DNA of 64,000 nt, taken from the NCBI RefSeq assembly GCF_028389875.1, contig NC_084702.1, forward strand, positions 67,677,582-67,741,581. Reading direction: 5' to 3'. The notes beneath the pieces are model-generated. The model ran no database searches and was not told the origin of the DNA. It worked only from the letters and a program-made list of their open reading frames with translations. The DNA is from Rhea pennata (lineage: Eukaryota; Chordata; Aves; Rheiformes; Rheidae). The translations under genes were made by a program, and so were the position numbers. Positions 39,301-51,655 of the stretch are shown in pieces (position 1 is the first letter of the stretch; every line of letters starts with the position of its first letter).

Positions 39301-40835
39301 CTCCATCTCCCACGCATGTCCTGCCACCTCGCTTTGCAGCCACCAGAGAGACCATTGAAAATTGTCGCACGTCTCTCGTTCCCACAGTCAGACTTGCTCA
39401 GCAGTTTGGAAACAATAGCTGCTTCATTGCTGAGCCGTGAAACAAAAAAGTTAAGCGTACCAGCAACAACGCATGAAAAATGTGATGAACAGCCTGCCAC
39501 CGGAAAAGATGTTTCCATGCCAATGTGTAGGTATTGAGGATTTATTGCAGACAGAAGCTAATCAGTAAGAAATCCGTCTTCTTTTGTACATCGTCTGCCA
39601 GCTCAGTACTGAGAGAAGTAACGCTGAGATTTACTAATAATAGCAGGAAGGAAGAGCCCTGTTAAATAAAAATAGCAAAGTTGGAATGGTTTCTGTGTGT
39701 AAAATTCAAGGATGTTTGCTTTCCCCCTGCACACACCCCTGTTTTTCTACCCATCCTTCAGAAGGTGGGGAAAAAGGCATCTCTGATAGAAGAATCTTGC
39801 TTTCAAAGGAGGATTGAGGGAAAAGAGGCAGGTCCTGGTTACAGATGACAAAATGATTGTCACATGAAAGTGATGCCAAGACATGAGATGAAGGGCAGTA
39901 GCAGCTTTGAAAATTTCTTTTTTGTTTCTTATTCTAAGTCTGAATCAGGTCAGGAGAAACTTGTGGAACTGACTCACTATGCCCTATTAGTAGCAGTCTC
40001 AATTTTCTGTGAGCTGCTTTCAGTTCTAAATGAGATGCAGCATCATTAGCCTTACAGACACTGCTGTCTCAGCACTTGCTAGTGTGTTATTTACAGGCAT
40101 TCAATTGACTGGGTTTGCTAAGTTCTAAACCCGTGGTGAAAAACATTGCTTTATTTTACAGCAATGAAATGATACATCTCAGTCTTCTTACCTGTTATTT
40201 TAAAATGCCCAGATCTTTGTTGCTTCCTTCCTTTTGTTGAGCTTTATCTTAATGGTTCGGAGTTTGCTCAGAGGTCTGATCCCCTTCAGGGTCCTCTGTA
40301 GCAGAGACCCTTTATGAAAAACTGAAGAGCTACTAATTTATTTGTGTCACGCAAAATCAAGAAACTTTCTAAATTAAGTAATTCTAGTCAACAGACAAGA
40401 TGTAGTCTTCTTGTTCGGGGTATTCAAAACAAAGTTTAGGAATTTCTTAGCATCTTCTTTGCTCTGTGGACCGAGAGTTCTCAGTTTATGCTGCATAAAA
40501 TTTGAGGTCATCTTGCGAAAACAAAACTTGAGCTTTTATGCATGCTTTCAGTTTTGAAACAAGATTATGCCTAACCTGAATAGTCAGCCTGAATTGTTTG
40601 ACATGAAAAAATAGGTGTGAATTTAATTGTAAAACAACTGCATCTTGAGCCTTTGGCATTATAGTCAGTGACTTTATTTAGAGCAATAAAGTTAAGGACA
40701 TGCTGTATGTTGGTAGAAAACTAGGAATGTTGTATAGGACTGATTAAACCTAGATTACTGGGGGCATCTGTGCTCAGGGGATGCCAAAATCTATTAGAGG
40801 GACAGAAAGGAGAACTTGAATGGATCTGCGTATTT
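30361..40835 (+). other. Presumed LIFR intron 1 (part 1), no gene seen
   Basis: Non-coding sequence between the main CpG island and a second CpG-rich block. Open frames (131 codons or fewer) have no recognisable products. A tandem pair GGATCTCTTCCAGA-TCA lies near 33850-33890. A segment near 36236-36300 (CCCTGCTTGAACTGCATGATCTAATGG-like, split by mismatches) faintly recalls a CR1 3' end but is too degraded to call. A T/G-rich tract occurs at 38590-38653. Confidence 0.55.
38590..38653 (+). repeat. G/T-rich then poly-T low-complexity tract
   Basis: Runs GGG, T6, GGGGGG, T5, GGGG, then GTGTGGTG and two long T tracts separated by CC. The G runs could support a G-quadruplex with T loops. Otherwise low complexity. 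Confidence 0.75.
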
Positions 40836-41150
40836 TAATGCGCTTTGCAGCTGCGCGAGCTGATTTGCGAGTGGCCCGCGAGTCCCTTGCGGGGCCTGGG
40901 GACCCGTGCAGGAGGACGGGGGGGACAAGGGGGTCGCTGGAGCTCCCGGCAGCCGGGTCTGGTCTGCGCGCGTGCCTGCCGGGCCCCGCGGCTCCCCGCA
41001 GGCTGCGGTTAGCGAGAGGGAAGGAGCGAGCGGGCCGGCGGGCGAGAGCCGACGGGTACGGAGTCCCAGCAGCCGTGGCCGCGCGCACGAGTGCGGGAGT
41101 TGGCGTTTATCCTTCGCAGCGCGGCGGTGGTCTCTCTTGGGTCTGCAAAA
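40836..41150 (+). promoter_or_regulatory. Second CpG-rich block, possible alternative LIFR promoter
   Basis: About 300 bp of high GC with many CpGs (for example GCGCGCGTGCCTGCCGGGCC near 40965, GGGCCGGCGGGCGAGAGCCG near 41030) inside otherwise AT-rich DNA, about 10 kb upstream of the first coding exon. It contains a G-run cluster (GGGGGGG-ACAA-GGGGG near 40918-40934) that could fold as a quadruplex. Frames across it are open on both strands because of GC content and show no family resemblance. Mammalian LIFR is known to use alternative 5' untranslated exons, so an alternative first exon is a reasonable but unproven reading. Confidence 0.5.
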
Positions 41151-44100
41151 GTCAGTTGAGAAAGAGACTGGCTCCGGGGCGATTCGGTTGTACAAGTCAA
41201 TGTCTGTATTTCTGAGTGCTTAAGATAAATCCCTGCACTTTGTCGCCTTAGGAGGAGGAAATGCCTGTAGAGGCTGAGAATGAGAGGCTGAGGAAGAACA
41301 AGATCTAACTGAGAGAGCATGTGTGAAGGAGGACCAGTTCTCAAATCTGTGCTGACTGCTGTGTGACCCTGCACGGGCAGGCTTGTTCTGATAACGCCGT
41401 AACGCGTTGTGGACTTTCTGGTGAGGCTGGAGGAGGAACGGCAGCACTTAAATGCCAGCCTGGGAGTGGAGGGGAGAGGAAGGCATCAGTCATCGGAGCA
41501 GAAGGGTGGCTTAGACGTGGTAACACGTTGCAGTATGTCTTCAAGTGACATGTCTGGTACTTATTAAGGGTGGAAATACAGCAGGGCACGAGAGCTTTTA
41601 AAATTGCAAGAAAGATAAATACAATGGGAATTTATCAGAAAATATAGATCTGTAGTTTCAGGAATCACTCATTCCCTCGATTACTAAAAAATCAATGTAT
41701 TTCTCGTAAATGACCCTCATTTCTTGAAGACTTCTTAAACATTCACACTAAAAGGATATTGCATAACTGTTGCTCGTTATTCTCAATATATTATTTAATG
41801 TGAAAGCCACAGTTCAGCATTTGATCTATTTATATGCTGTTCATGCCCACAAAGCCAAACTTTCTTTGGATTTAGTTCATTGTACCTTAAAAATAATTCG
41901 AATACCACTGGTTTCATTGTAAACAAAGAATAATTCCAACCTCGGGTCATTGTCGGTTGTTTAAAAAAAACACTTGGAATTGCTTCAATAGTTACCAGTG
42001 TTCTCTTATAAAACTAAATAGGCTTTTCCTGTGATGGAAAGAAGATTAAAGGTCATATAGTTCAAAATAAATTTTTACACATTACCCGATAAAGGAAAAT
42101 GAAATCTTTCATTAATAAGGCCAACGCCTTTAATGTTTATCAGTTCATAATGACATATGAACTGAAGGGAGGTTGCAGGGACAGGATTATATAGATACAT
42201 GACTTGCCCAAAGAAGAGCGCTTTTTTCTTGCAGCCCTCCTTGCAAAGTTTGAGCGAGGGTGATCTGAGCTTTGAACCTCACATTGAGTAAAGCACAACT
42301 GACAGTGCGGGCAAATAAAATTTCCTCTGAAGATACACTATCCTCGGAACTGCACAGACTCCTAGCATTACCAAAGAGATGAAATATGTTTTGGAATTTG
42401 GGGTCTGTGTTTTCTGTCAGCTACATATCAGTAAAGTGCAGTAGTATACCAGAGAAAAGGAAAACCTTATCTGTATAATTTTATTTGACTCTAGATTTAT
42501 GAACTGCAAAAAAGTTAGCACTGAAAAGGTGCAGTGGATGGCCATAGCATTCATGATAAGGTGCATTTTTGTAAACGTGAAGTAATCTGACTTGTGTGCC
42601 TTTGGTCAGTGTGCCTGTTCTGTACTGTGCTGTGAAGTGCAAGAATTCAAGGAAGTGTGACCATGAGGTCACCAAATTCAAGCATATCAGGAAATGTGTG
42701 TAGCTATATCAGATTTACACAAATACATCAGCTGAATCCTTCACCTTATTGTAGTATTAATTTGGCTGTTGTACTAAATATCAAAAAAAAAATCTGAATG
42801 GGTTAAAATAATAGTATGTAAATGACTCCTAGCAATTTCCTTCTACTGCACAGCACAGTACCCCTGAAGATAAAAATTTCTCATTTGGCCCATAGTGTCC
42901 CTTAACCTTCTTCAACCCTTTGCTTTGTTCTTTGTTCAGATGATTAAGTGTTTTCCTTCTGTTGCTTTATGGGAGAAGAATCTGTGCTTGTTAATTAGAG
43001 CCGACTTCCTAAGGAAGTCAGGCATATCTGATAATGCTTCATCTGTCCTCTTACCCCCACAATAACCCTTGAACACATTGCCCAGGTTCAGTTCGCTCGG
43101 GACAAGGAGCTGAGGTCTCAAAATATGATGTTTTTACAATCTTTATGGAAATCTACAGCTGGGTGGAGAGACCTACTGAGGATAACGGCTGCAGAGTGAA
43201 GCTGGCCCATTAACTAGACTGCGATCCAGGGTTCTCTATCAAGCGTGCCCACTCTGATGTCTAATAAGGCTTTGGGGGTAAGCGCCAATCTGCATTCACA
43301 TTTGGCTAATATATAACAGCAATAAAGCACAAACAGGCTGTCAGCTGTCCCCAAACATATTTCATCTATTTTTGGTAGTATTAGGGTTGTGTTTCTCAGA
43401 AGAGTTTGTTTTCTATTGTTACCATCTGGAGGGCAGTGCTATGTGCTGGGTAGTGATGGATGTGCTTGTGTTTGCCCACATGCTTGGTGGCTGATCAGTG
43501 TGGACAGACTTCCAAACTCAGAGAGTTAGGTAACCATTTATCTTTTGAAAGTGTCTTTTTTTACTTCTGAAAATCTCACTATGGGAGCATCAAATGCAAT
43601 GGCTAGTTTGGGGATCGCTCCTGCGTGATATATTCTGGGCAAGGCGTGGCAAGGGAAATGATTCCAGTAAGCCTATCACTTCCCAATTTGGAGCGCACAT
43701 TTATTGAAAACAGGAAAATTTCAGCGAAAACAAAAGAAACTGTGCAAAATATATTCCAAAAAAGACATCTACAGTGACTCTTCTCTGCCCTTTCGTACAC
43801 TGGTCTGCCTGACTGGCTTGCCTCTTCATCATCACTTTACTTTTTTCTCTCCAGGTCTGGCAGAGCTGCTTCTCTGAAGCCTCTCTTTAAGCCACTTTGT
43901 TTGTTTAGATTTCTTTTTTCTTCTTCTTTTTGTTAAAAGCATGAATAACCTGAATGAGCCCTACACTATATTTTCCAAATCCTTTTCAATATTGTAGCCA
44001 TTTTTTATGATTAAACTATTTGACTAATGCTTCTTCGGAATATTTGCATTTCCTTTTAAAGGCAGACCTTATGCTTCCGACTTTATGTATGTGTACGTGC

Positions 44101-47100
44101 ATTGCACTGTCCACCCTGTACTAAATGCTTTCCTAAAATTGCCCGTGAATTATGGTACCTAGGTGCACAGACTAGTAGTGACTTCAAAAATTTCTTTTGC
44201 AAATGACTTCAAACCTTTCTCTCCCATGTCCGGTGTATGTTCTGCAGGCAGCACCCTCCCCAGGTCAGTACCCCTGTTTCAATGAGTTTTGTGCCTCTTC
44301 TTGCCAGGTGAGGCTGCTTTCTCATGCTAATTGCTGCCTGGAGGCGGGGGCCAGCTTTCACAGTCTGCAGCTTGTATTTCCATAGTGTTTAAGAGCCCCG
44401 GGGTCTGCGAGAGCTGCTCCTTTTGGGGCTCATCTCTGTTCGCGTTGGTAAAATCTGCTGCCGAAGTGCTTGGCTTTGGAGATGGGGTTCGTGACCAGGA
44501 GCTTTCCAAAGGGACGTGCGGAGGCGTCGTCCTTCGGCTGAGGTTGCGTGTTGCACCCTGCGATCTCGCTTCACCTTGCAGAGCAGAAGCAGCCCGAGGC
44601 TGCCGCAAGGTAGCGGTGCCTTCCTGGCTTCTGCGGGGCGATGCTGTTGTCCGGCAGCAGTGAGGAGGGAGTTTTTCTACTCGTGTTTCGCAGAAAAAAA
44701 AAAAGCGGTTTGCCTCAAAGGACTGAAAATCTGCCCCTGTGTGTATTTGTTGTGTGATACCGTGACCCTCCCTCTCTGCTTCCTTCCCCTCCTGTGTGCA
44801 TCAGAGGGTGCACCGGGGCAGGTAGGCAGCCTGGATTGTGCTGTCAGCTTTCTGCAAGAGGAATAGCTGATTTTTAAATTGATTCCTCAGATTTGGAGAA
44901 AGCCAGATTCCCAAATGGGATTCAGCTTCCATTTATAAATCATTTGAGTGACTCATGTCCTGCTTATCTTTTATAACATGGATCACTGCCATGTTACAAA
45001 ACGGAGAGGGAAAGCCTGCCTTTAGATTACTAAAGAGTGATCCTTGTCTCAAGTTGGGGAATTTTTTTAAGGAGGTGGAAGAATGCACTTTATTGAAAAA
45101 CAGCCAAAAACCTCGAATAAGTCTTACTAATTCTACTTTCATTTTTCTCTTACTCAGTTAGCTTTAGAGTCAAAGACAGGCTGTGGGGTCAGCAAAGCAG
45201 TTTTGAAGAAAGCCAGTTCATCTTCTGTTTCTGTATTCATTGCCTTTACTGTCAGCTGTATTGGCAATTAGCTTTGTTTCCCAGAAATGTGTACTTCTGG
45301 CATGGGCTTTTGGTTAGGGGAATTTTTTGGAAGCTTTCTATTGGCAATAATAAGATGTGTAATGTGATATATGCATTTTTGTCTGAGTTTAGGAGTGTTT
45401 GCTCTGACTTTCAAGGTTAAACTAATATCTTTGTCTTCAAAAGAAGGCCGAGGCTAAGTAAAATGAGCATTCTCCAACCAATAAGTAGAATAATTTTTCT
45501 TTGAATAATAAGCTCCTAATTTTGGCACAGACTTGGCACCTGTGTTTCTGGCTGGCTTCACTTGGGATGATGGCTGTTCAATACCTCTGAAAATCCAGCC
45601 TGGCATCAGCCTGCACAGTTCTTGGTGCTATGCTGCATGGTCCTTTTCCTTGAGGTCTTCTCATGTTCCATTAGGTGGTAAATTAGTCTGATGATAACCT
45701 TTAGTTGCAGGGGAAAAACAAGTAAATTGTAGCTTGAGAAATTTTACGGAAGGACAAATTTCTTCTATTTTTAATACCTATGCTTTTAGTGGTTTCATGG
45801 TCTCATCCAGTATCCTCCACTTACAGCTTCTCAGAATTTTTTGTATAAGTTGAGCTTTTAAATTTTTCTTTTTAGATATCTGCTTGTGGAACACAAAGTA
45901 GGCGTGAAAATTGTGGCTGTTGATCTTCAATTCATAGGCTTTTAAAACCAAATCTGGAGGGCTGCAGTTGGCAGAAGAGACTGCCAGCAGAAAGCAGGTC
46001 AGAAAAACTTTTTCATTTTTTTATCTCTCTTGTTTGTTTTCAAAGTGGTTTCCAGGCACAATGAAGTACATTCAGAGCCCAGAATACTCAAAACTAGATT
46101 TTTATTTTTTTTAATTACTTAACAGAGCTTTGGAAAACTTTTACACTTGGAGAGTTAAGCTGTGACAACTGCCTAAGAAAATAATTTTTATGTATTTATT
46201 TTTTTTTCTTTAAACAGAATCAAGCATTTGGTCAGCTGTGCTCTGCAAAAGATATGAAGGAATCAGGCCAAGAAATACACAATACAAAACATAGTTGGTA
46301 GGAGAGGTTCTCGTTATCTTCTGTTTTGACTGTGAGAGGTTAAGTCTGAAGAGGTCGGGAGAGGCTCAGCATGTCACCGTCACACCGCTAGCGCCCGTTT
46401 TCTCAGCCTCTCGCAGACTCCTCAGGCTTCTCTGCAGCTGGCAAGGTTTGAAGGAGAGTTGCCCACAGATGTTTTCCTGGGAACATGTTATTCATGTGGG
46501 AATACTTTTCCTCTCTTGTCTATCTGATCCACCATTAGGTGCCCTGTATGCATCAAAACATCTTTAAAAGTCATTTTAAAAAGAGTGATTTAAAAGTCCA
46601 CAGCTTGAATTGAGCCGTTCGAGGCTGTTTCCCGTGTGTGTGTGTGCACGCACTTTTTCTGGTTTTGTTTTAAATAGGGGTCACCTTCCTTTGGCTGCAG
46701 TGATTAAGGATATGAATCTAATTGTTCTTAAGCTAATTTATCGCCATGAAAAGCAATTGAGAGTGACTTCTCCCTAACCAGAGGGAGAAGGGTCAGTTCC
46801 TCTGCACACCATAAAGCCCTGAGCAGAATTCAAACGTCTTCACTTAATGTAGCTTTCAACAAAGTTATTATGAAAACCTATTTTTAGCAGCTGCTCTTAA
46901 ATGTGGACATGTATGTACTGAAGCTTGACATACCTTTGCTGTAGGTATGTTATTAATTTGCGTGCAAATACTTGTTGAATACACATCTGCCCTTGCTCCT
47001 TAGCATAGGTTTATGGGAAGTTTTTTCCTTGTTTTAAAATTTCAAAAGTGAAAGGCTTTTTGAGGCGAGTTCTTTAAGATGAATTTCCTGTACAACTGCG

Positions 47101-47394
47101 CTCACACAAACTCAGGAGGTTTGCAGACCCAGCTGAGGGCTGCGCACTTGAGGCCCATTTGATCAGTTTGGAGTCTGAAATATCTAATTAAATAGCTATG
47201 TGGCCACTTTACACAGAAGTATCTGCAGCTGGATCACAAGCTGAAATTGAGTCAACAAAGTCTGCGTGTTGAAAGAAAAGCAAGTATGGCATGGGATGTG
47301 TAAACATACACTGTGCATAGGTTTACTTTAGAAAAGGTCTCTCGTGCTGCTTTGTTCAAGGCTTCACGGGGAGAAATATGTCAAAGATAAGGAC
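41151..47394 (+). other. Presumed LIFR intron 1 (part 2), no gene seen
   Basis: Non-coding. A perfect 9-bp inverted repeat, CAGTTCATA (42141-42149) and TATGAACTG (42156-42164), lies in an AT-rich stretch. A GC-richer patch with scattered CpGs is at about 44400-44650, with a possible donor AAG|GTAGCG at about 44610. Homeodomain-like core motifs (GATTAA, CTAATTG, GCTAATTTA) cluster near 46700-46745. None of these is enough to call a gene. Confidence 0.5.
42141..42164. repeat. 9-bp perfect inverted repeat
   Basis: CAGTTCATA and TATGAACTG are exact reverse complements around a 6-nt spacer ATGACA. Possibly a palindromic factor site or chance. Confidence 0.6.
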
Positions 47395-47805
47395 ACCAGA
47401 TTTGGTCCTCAGAGGAGCGGTGCAGGAATGATCAGAAATTGATAACTGGGTCTGGGAAACAGTGGGGGAAAATACGGGGTTTTTAAAGGGGGAACTAGTA
47501 GAGACATGGTGTCACTCGTTTTCTGTATAAAAGGCTGCTACAAGGCAGAAGATGATAAACTCTACTTTGTCTGCTGGAGGTAGGACAAAGCTCCTTAAAA
47601 TGGAGCAAGGGATAGCTGTGAGCACACTGGGAGCAGCAATAATAGCACTGGTGAAGTGGCATGAATAGATTGCTGTGGGAGATGAGATTGTTATGGGGTG
47701 TCCTGTCAGTGAGTTTTTAAGAATAGATTGGACAAGCTTTTGTTAGAAATGGTTTAGTTGCAGTTGCTCTTTCTGGCAGAGAGATTGGGTTGACCTCTCG
47801 AGACC

Positions 47806-47810
<5 letters not shown>
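47395..47810 (+). mobile_element. Old CR1 LINE 3' fragment
   Basis: A diverged plus-strand CR1 of another subfamily from the copies at 6.9 and 12.4 kb. Recognisable blocks in order are AGGACAAAGCTCCTTAAAAT-GGAGCAAGGGA (about 47582-47611), GGTGAAGTGGC (about 47651), GGGAGATGAGATTG, TTTTTAAGAATAGATTGGAC (about 47716-47735), TTGTTAGAAATGGTTTAG and TTGACCTCTCGAGACC (about 47790-47805). It ends at CATTCT, where the tail octamer would begin. The 5' limit is uncertain; no open frame survives. It is heavily mutated, so older than the other two. Confidence 0.65.
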
Positions 47811-47851
<41 letters not shown>

Positions 47852-47864
47852 TTTTTTTTTTTTT
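47811..47864 (+). repeat. (TC)n-T(n) microsatellite at a CR1 tail
   Basis: About 16 TC units (47811-47842) run directly into about 22 T (47843-47864). A continuous 54-nt polypyrimidine tract, complement A/G, able to form triplex DNA. It abuts the end of the old CR1, where an ATTCTGTG-type tail is expected. Confidence 0.95.
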
Positions 47865-50827
47865 AAATAAAACCTTGCAACCTTAAGACCTTTATACTTA
47901 GCAGCAACGGCTCCTATTGCATTCCAGCAAGCCTTGGTCAAAACTTTGCCTTCTTCTACAACATTCCTGAGCTCTCTTGTCCTAAAATATATCCCTAACC
48001 CCTGTGTTGTGCCATTTTAAGAGTATGTCTGCTTAGAGGATAAGATTTTCTTCTTACATCCCTCCAGAGTAAGGAAACCCCCTGCATTTTGTTTGGGTTA
48101 GTCTTAAGATGATGGAAGGCAGATTTCATCCATAGAAAGTAAATGTCCTATTTTAAACTTACTTCAATTATTTCGTAACTTTATAATTAAAATAGGGCTA
48201 TAAATTGGAATCTTTCTTCCTGACTAATGGCATTAATTATAGGACATGAGTCTTTGAATTGCCAACTTTTCAATAAGCTATAAAATGTGTATGAGAAGAT
48301 AAGAGCCAAGGAGCCTACGCGTCTTGTGAAAGCTTGTGGTTTCCATCGTGCTCCGCATGTGAGTACATAGGTTCCCTTCGGTGACTATCTGGCTCTGAAA
48401 CGGAAGCTAAAACTGTGGCATTGACTTAGGAGAATTCAATTTGACTCTATTTTCTTGTAATTCACTGTTACCATTTTACTCTTAAAACTTCCACAGTAGG
48501 GGGACTAGTTGGTAAAGTAAGTATTGTTTATGCAGAAGTTTTTCTTGGACACAGACAGACACAGGCACTTACTCACTCATTCACATTTGTCAGATCTTCA
48601 TGAGAAACCTGGTCCTTTGCATGGTCAAGCAGATCTTGCACAACTCGGTACAGATATGTATTTAGAAAGTGACAGATTTGAGATTTAATTAATTTCACAG
48701 TGTACAGATTCCTTTGCTTTAAGTGCTATCAGTGCTTGACCCTTCTTTTATTATTTCCTTGGCTTCTGTTAACTGTCAACTAACTTTGATGTGAAACTTA
48801 AGGTTCTGGTTATAGGCTTTTCTGCAAACCAGACATGGGCTTTTAAGTGCTGAAGTACTTTGAAGAACTGAAGTAATCACAAACAGTTATAATTTGCATA
48901 TATCTATCAAGCGGAAATCGGTCATTTTGCTCATGTAACTCCCAAGTGTATGTGAGAGGGCTTCACATCATTCTTGATGAAGTTAGAGGCTTGTCAGCAA
49001 AGGTTAAACCTGGATCTGATTTCAAAGATCTTCATTAGTAACATGAACAAATACGATACGAAATTCCTGAGACATGCAACGGTGTCTTTTGGTCTGGAGA
49101 GTATTACGTTTTAAATGCTGGCAGGTTCTTGACCCGTCCGGAATGTCGACTTGTTAACCTTGACAGTTGGTCTTTAACAAAGTTACAGGACATGGATATT
49201 ATCGCTTGGAATATATAAAAAGGTTTTGAGGTATCGTGGGGTAGTATGACTTAAATTTATTACTATGCTTTTTGATTAATTTTTCAGCTGGCTTAAAAAC
49301 ACGATGAAGATAAAATAATTATTAAGGCTATTTACTCTGTTTTGATTTGTTTTGGTAAGCGTCTCTTTCTTTCCTCTAGTTGTAACACTGACGTTTACTT
49401 TAGCATCTCTCTCAGTTCCCATATTAAAGGGCTTTTCCCTCAGTCTTGACAGCATAAAAAAAGAGAGAGAAGCAGTTCCTTTGTAAACAGCTCTGGATTA
49501 TTTAAGTAGTGCTGATACGTTTGTCCTAGCACAGTGACAACAAATTGGTGAGAGGCAGAAGAGTATCTGAGGCATTCCCAGCACTGTGATCAGGAAGGCA
49601 TTTTAAAAGCTAAGAAAATAAGGCAAAGTCGAAAATAAGGCACAAATAAGTGCCAAAGTAGGGATGAGGGAGCATCCTCCTAGTGATGCAGAAGACTTTC
49701 TTCAAGGAAGGTATCCTTAAAATTAAGGAGGCTTTTAGACAAAGTCTCTTTTTTTTCCTGACAATGATATATGTGTAGCTTTGGAGGAGACTTCTAAAAC
49801 TCAAAGTTTCTTTCAGCCTGCTTCTTTTAAAAGAAGTCTCCAGCGGGAAGGCTCCTGACCTTGCCTTAGAAAACTGCTCTGTGGGAGAGGCTGGCTCTGC
49901 TGTGTTCTTATGTGAAAAAGGCTCTGCTGCTGCTGTTTGTCACTGTACTAGAACCCCTTGCTGCGTGAAGGTTATGGTCATTGCAGGAGGGTACAACCTT
50001 TCAGGTAGTTGGGGAGCAACACACCAGGGATTGGCTGAGCCTTCGGGTGAGCCTTCTCCTTGACAGCAAAGCCTGATGTTGGCTGATGTGTGGGTGGAAC
50101 TGTATGTGTTCCTCAGATCCTGCTGCATGGTGGAACTTTACTCAGAAAACATGCAATCCACTAATCTTCAAAGAACACTTTAACCTCTTCTGTAACTAAT
50201 ATTTTGGACGACTTTTACCTTAAGGTCTATATTTACAGCTACAAAAATCCAGAGTTAGAGAAATGACTGTCAGTTTTTGACCTTTTTTCTTTCAGAAATT
50301 ATGATTTAACTCTGGATTGAATGTCTTGGGTGACCAGGTCTAGCTCTGCAGTTTCTCAGTCTTCTCATAGTTTTGAGAAACAAAAATATGCAGAGTGAGG
50401 AGAGGGGAAAGAAAAGCAGGCAGTCTCTCCTGTACCCTTAAACCTTAGTCCAAAGCAGGGGACACTTGCATTCATGGTACCTAGGACACTTTGTGAATGT
50501 TACCTTTCATCTAAGTTGGAGAGACCTGTTCTAGAAGAATACCTTGCCATGTTTACTCTGTTATAGCCTCAAATAGCCCTGAAGGAGGTCTGTGTACAGT
50601 TGAATTTTACATGTGTGTGATTCTTGAGGTTATCTTTGAAATGCCTCACTGAAAAAGTATGCATCAAGGAGCGGTTGGGACAGTGAACGAAGTTTGCTTG
50701 CCAAAGAAATAGAGAAGTTACTGGGCCTGAGGAAAGTATTAAAGAAGAAGAAGGAGATGGAACAAAAAATGGTATTTGTGAAGGACCAGCTCTGGGATTT
50801 CAAAGGTTATTTTTGTTTTTATTTTAG
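47865..50827 (+). other. Presumed 3' end of LIFR intron 1, no gene seen
   Basis: Non-coding DNA up to the acceptor of the first coding exon. No recognisable repeat or open frame of note. Ends with the polypyrimidine tract TTTTTGTTTTTATTTTAG. Confidence 0.6.
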
Positions 50828-50900
50828 AATTGACCAGCCTGTTGGAAGATGATGTTTATTCCTGCTTGAAGCTGCCATTCTGAGAACAAACAGTAAAATA
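50828..50900 (+). other. LIFR: LIFR 5' UTR part of first coding exon, with a short uORF
   Basis: A good acceptor (TTGTTTTTATTTTAG) ends at 50827, so the exon likely begins at 50828, leaving 73 nt of leader. A uORF starts at 50849 with two consecutive ATGs and stops at TGA 50867-50869, six codons, out of frame with the main ATG at 50901. It could reduce or delay initiation at the receptor start. The acceptor is predicted from sequence only. Confidence 0.7.
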
Positions 50901-50982
50901 ATGTGGACGAATTCAAGCCTTCGCTGTGTTTTAGCACTAGCTATTTTATGTTTAACAAGCTTAATATGTAGTCAAGAAATAG
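50901..50982 (+). CDS. LIFR: LIFR coding exon: start codon and signal peptide (residues 1-28)
   Basis: Starts at ATG 50901 (A at -3, AAATAATGT context) and encodes MWTNSS-LRC followed by a hydrophobic core VLALAILCLTSLI and CSQEI. This is a typical secretory signal peptide, with cleavage likely near residue 24/25 before QE. The exon ends at ATA G|GTGAGT, phase 1, splitting glycine 28. This start was chosen because it alone supplies a signal sequence in frame with the following receptor exons. The sequence itself is not strongly conserved with mammalian leaders. The identity rests on the joined downstream exons. Confidence 0.88.
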
Positions 50983-51655
50983 GTGAGTGTATTTTGGTAT
51001 AATACACTAATTGATTTCTTTTTGTAGCCTGTATACCCATACCAATAAGTTATATTGCATTCCTAATACTTATACATCCAAAAATTGTCACCTCTGTGGT
51101 CCCACACCATCCTAGGGATAGTGGTACTGCTAGGCTGATCTCTGCTTTCCAGCATCCGGGAACATCTTGTAAATCAAAGCAAAATTGAGTGTTAAATTCT
51201 CCGAAGCATAACTCTGGTCGCCTGCATCCTCTGTTGGTGTGAATGTCTACGTTGAGATGTTCTTGCTGTATGTGTCAGCTGCCTGCAACAGTTCCACGTG
51301 TTATCATTAATTGCCCTTGGTGTGGTGAAGGAGAGCAAAAAGCTCATTAAGTTTGTCATCAAGGCTTGCAGTTTTACCATTGGCCCACAGCCTGCTTATT
51401 AAGGAAGGCCTGGAATGGGTATTGTGGAAAGAAATAGCTGCCTGTGATTACATACGTTAATATAAATCCATTTTGGGGGTACTTCTGGCAGTCTCTACCT
51501 TCCTCTAATCAGGCACACAAATCATACACCAGCTTTTAAGCTTGTGGCCAAAAATACATGCAGTGAAAAAGGAAAAAGAATGGCTATTGGTATGAGCAAT
51601 AACTTTTGTGTTAGAGTTGATCAATTTTGACTATATAGTTCATATCTCATGTCAG
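50983..51655 (+). other. LIFR intron, no other feature
   Basis: 673 bp between the signal-peptide exon and the first module exon, bounded by GTGAGT and GTCAG. Nothing further recognised. Confidence 0.8.
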
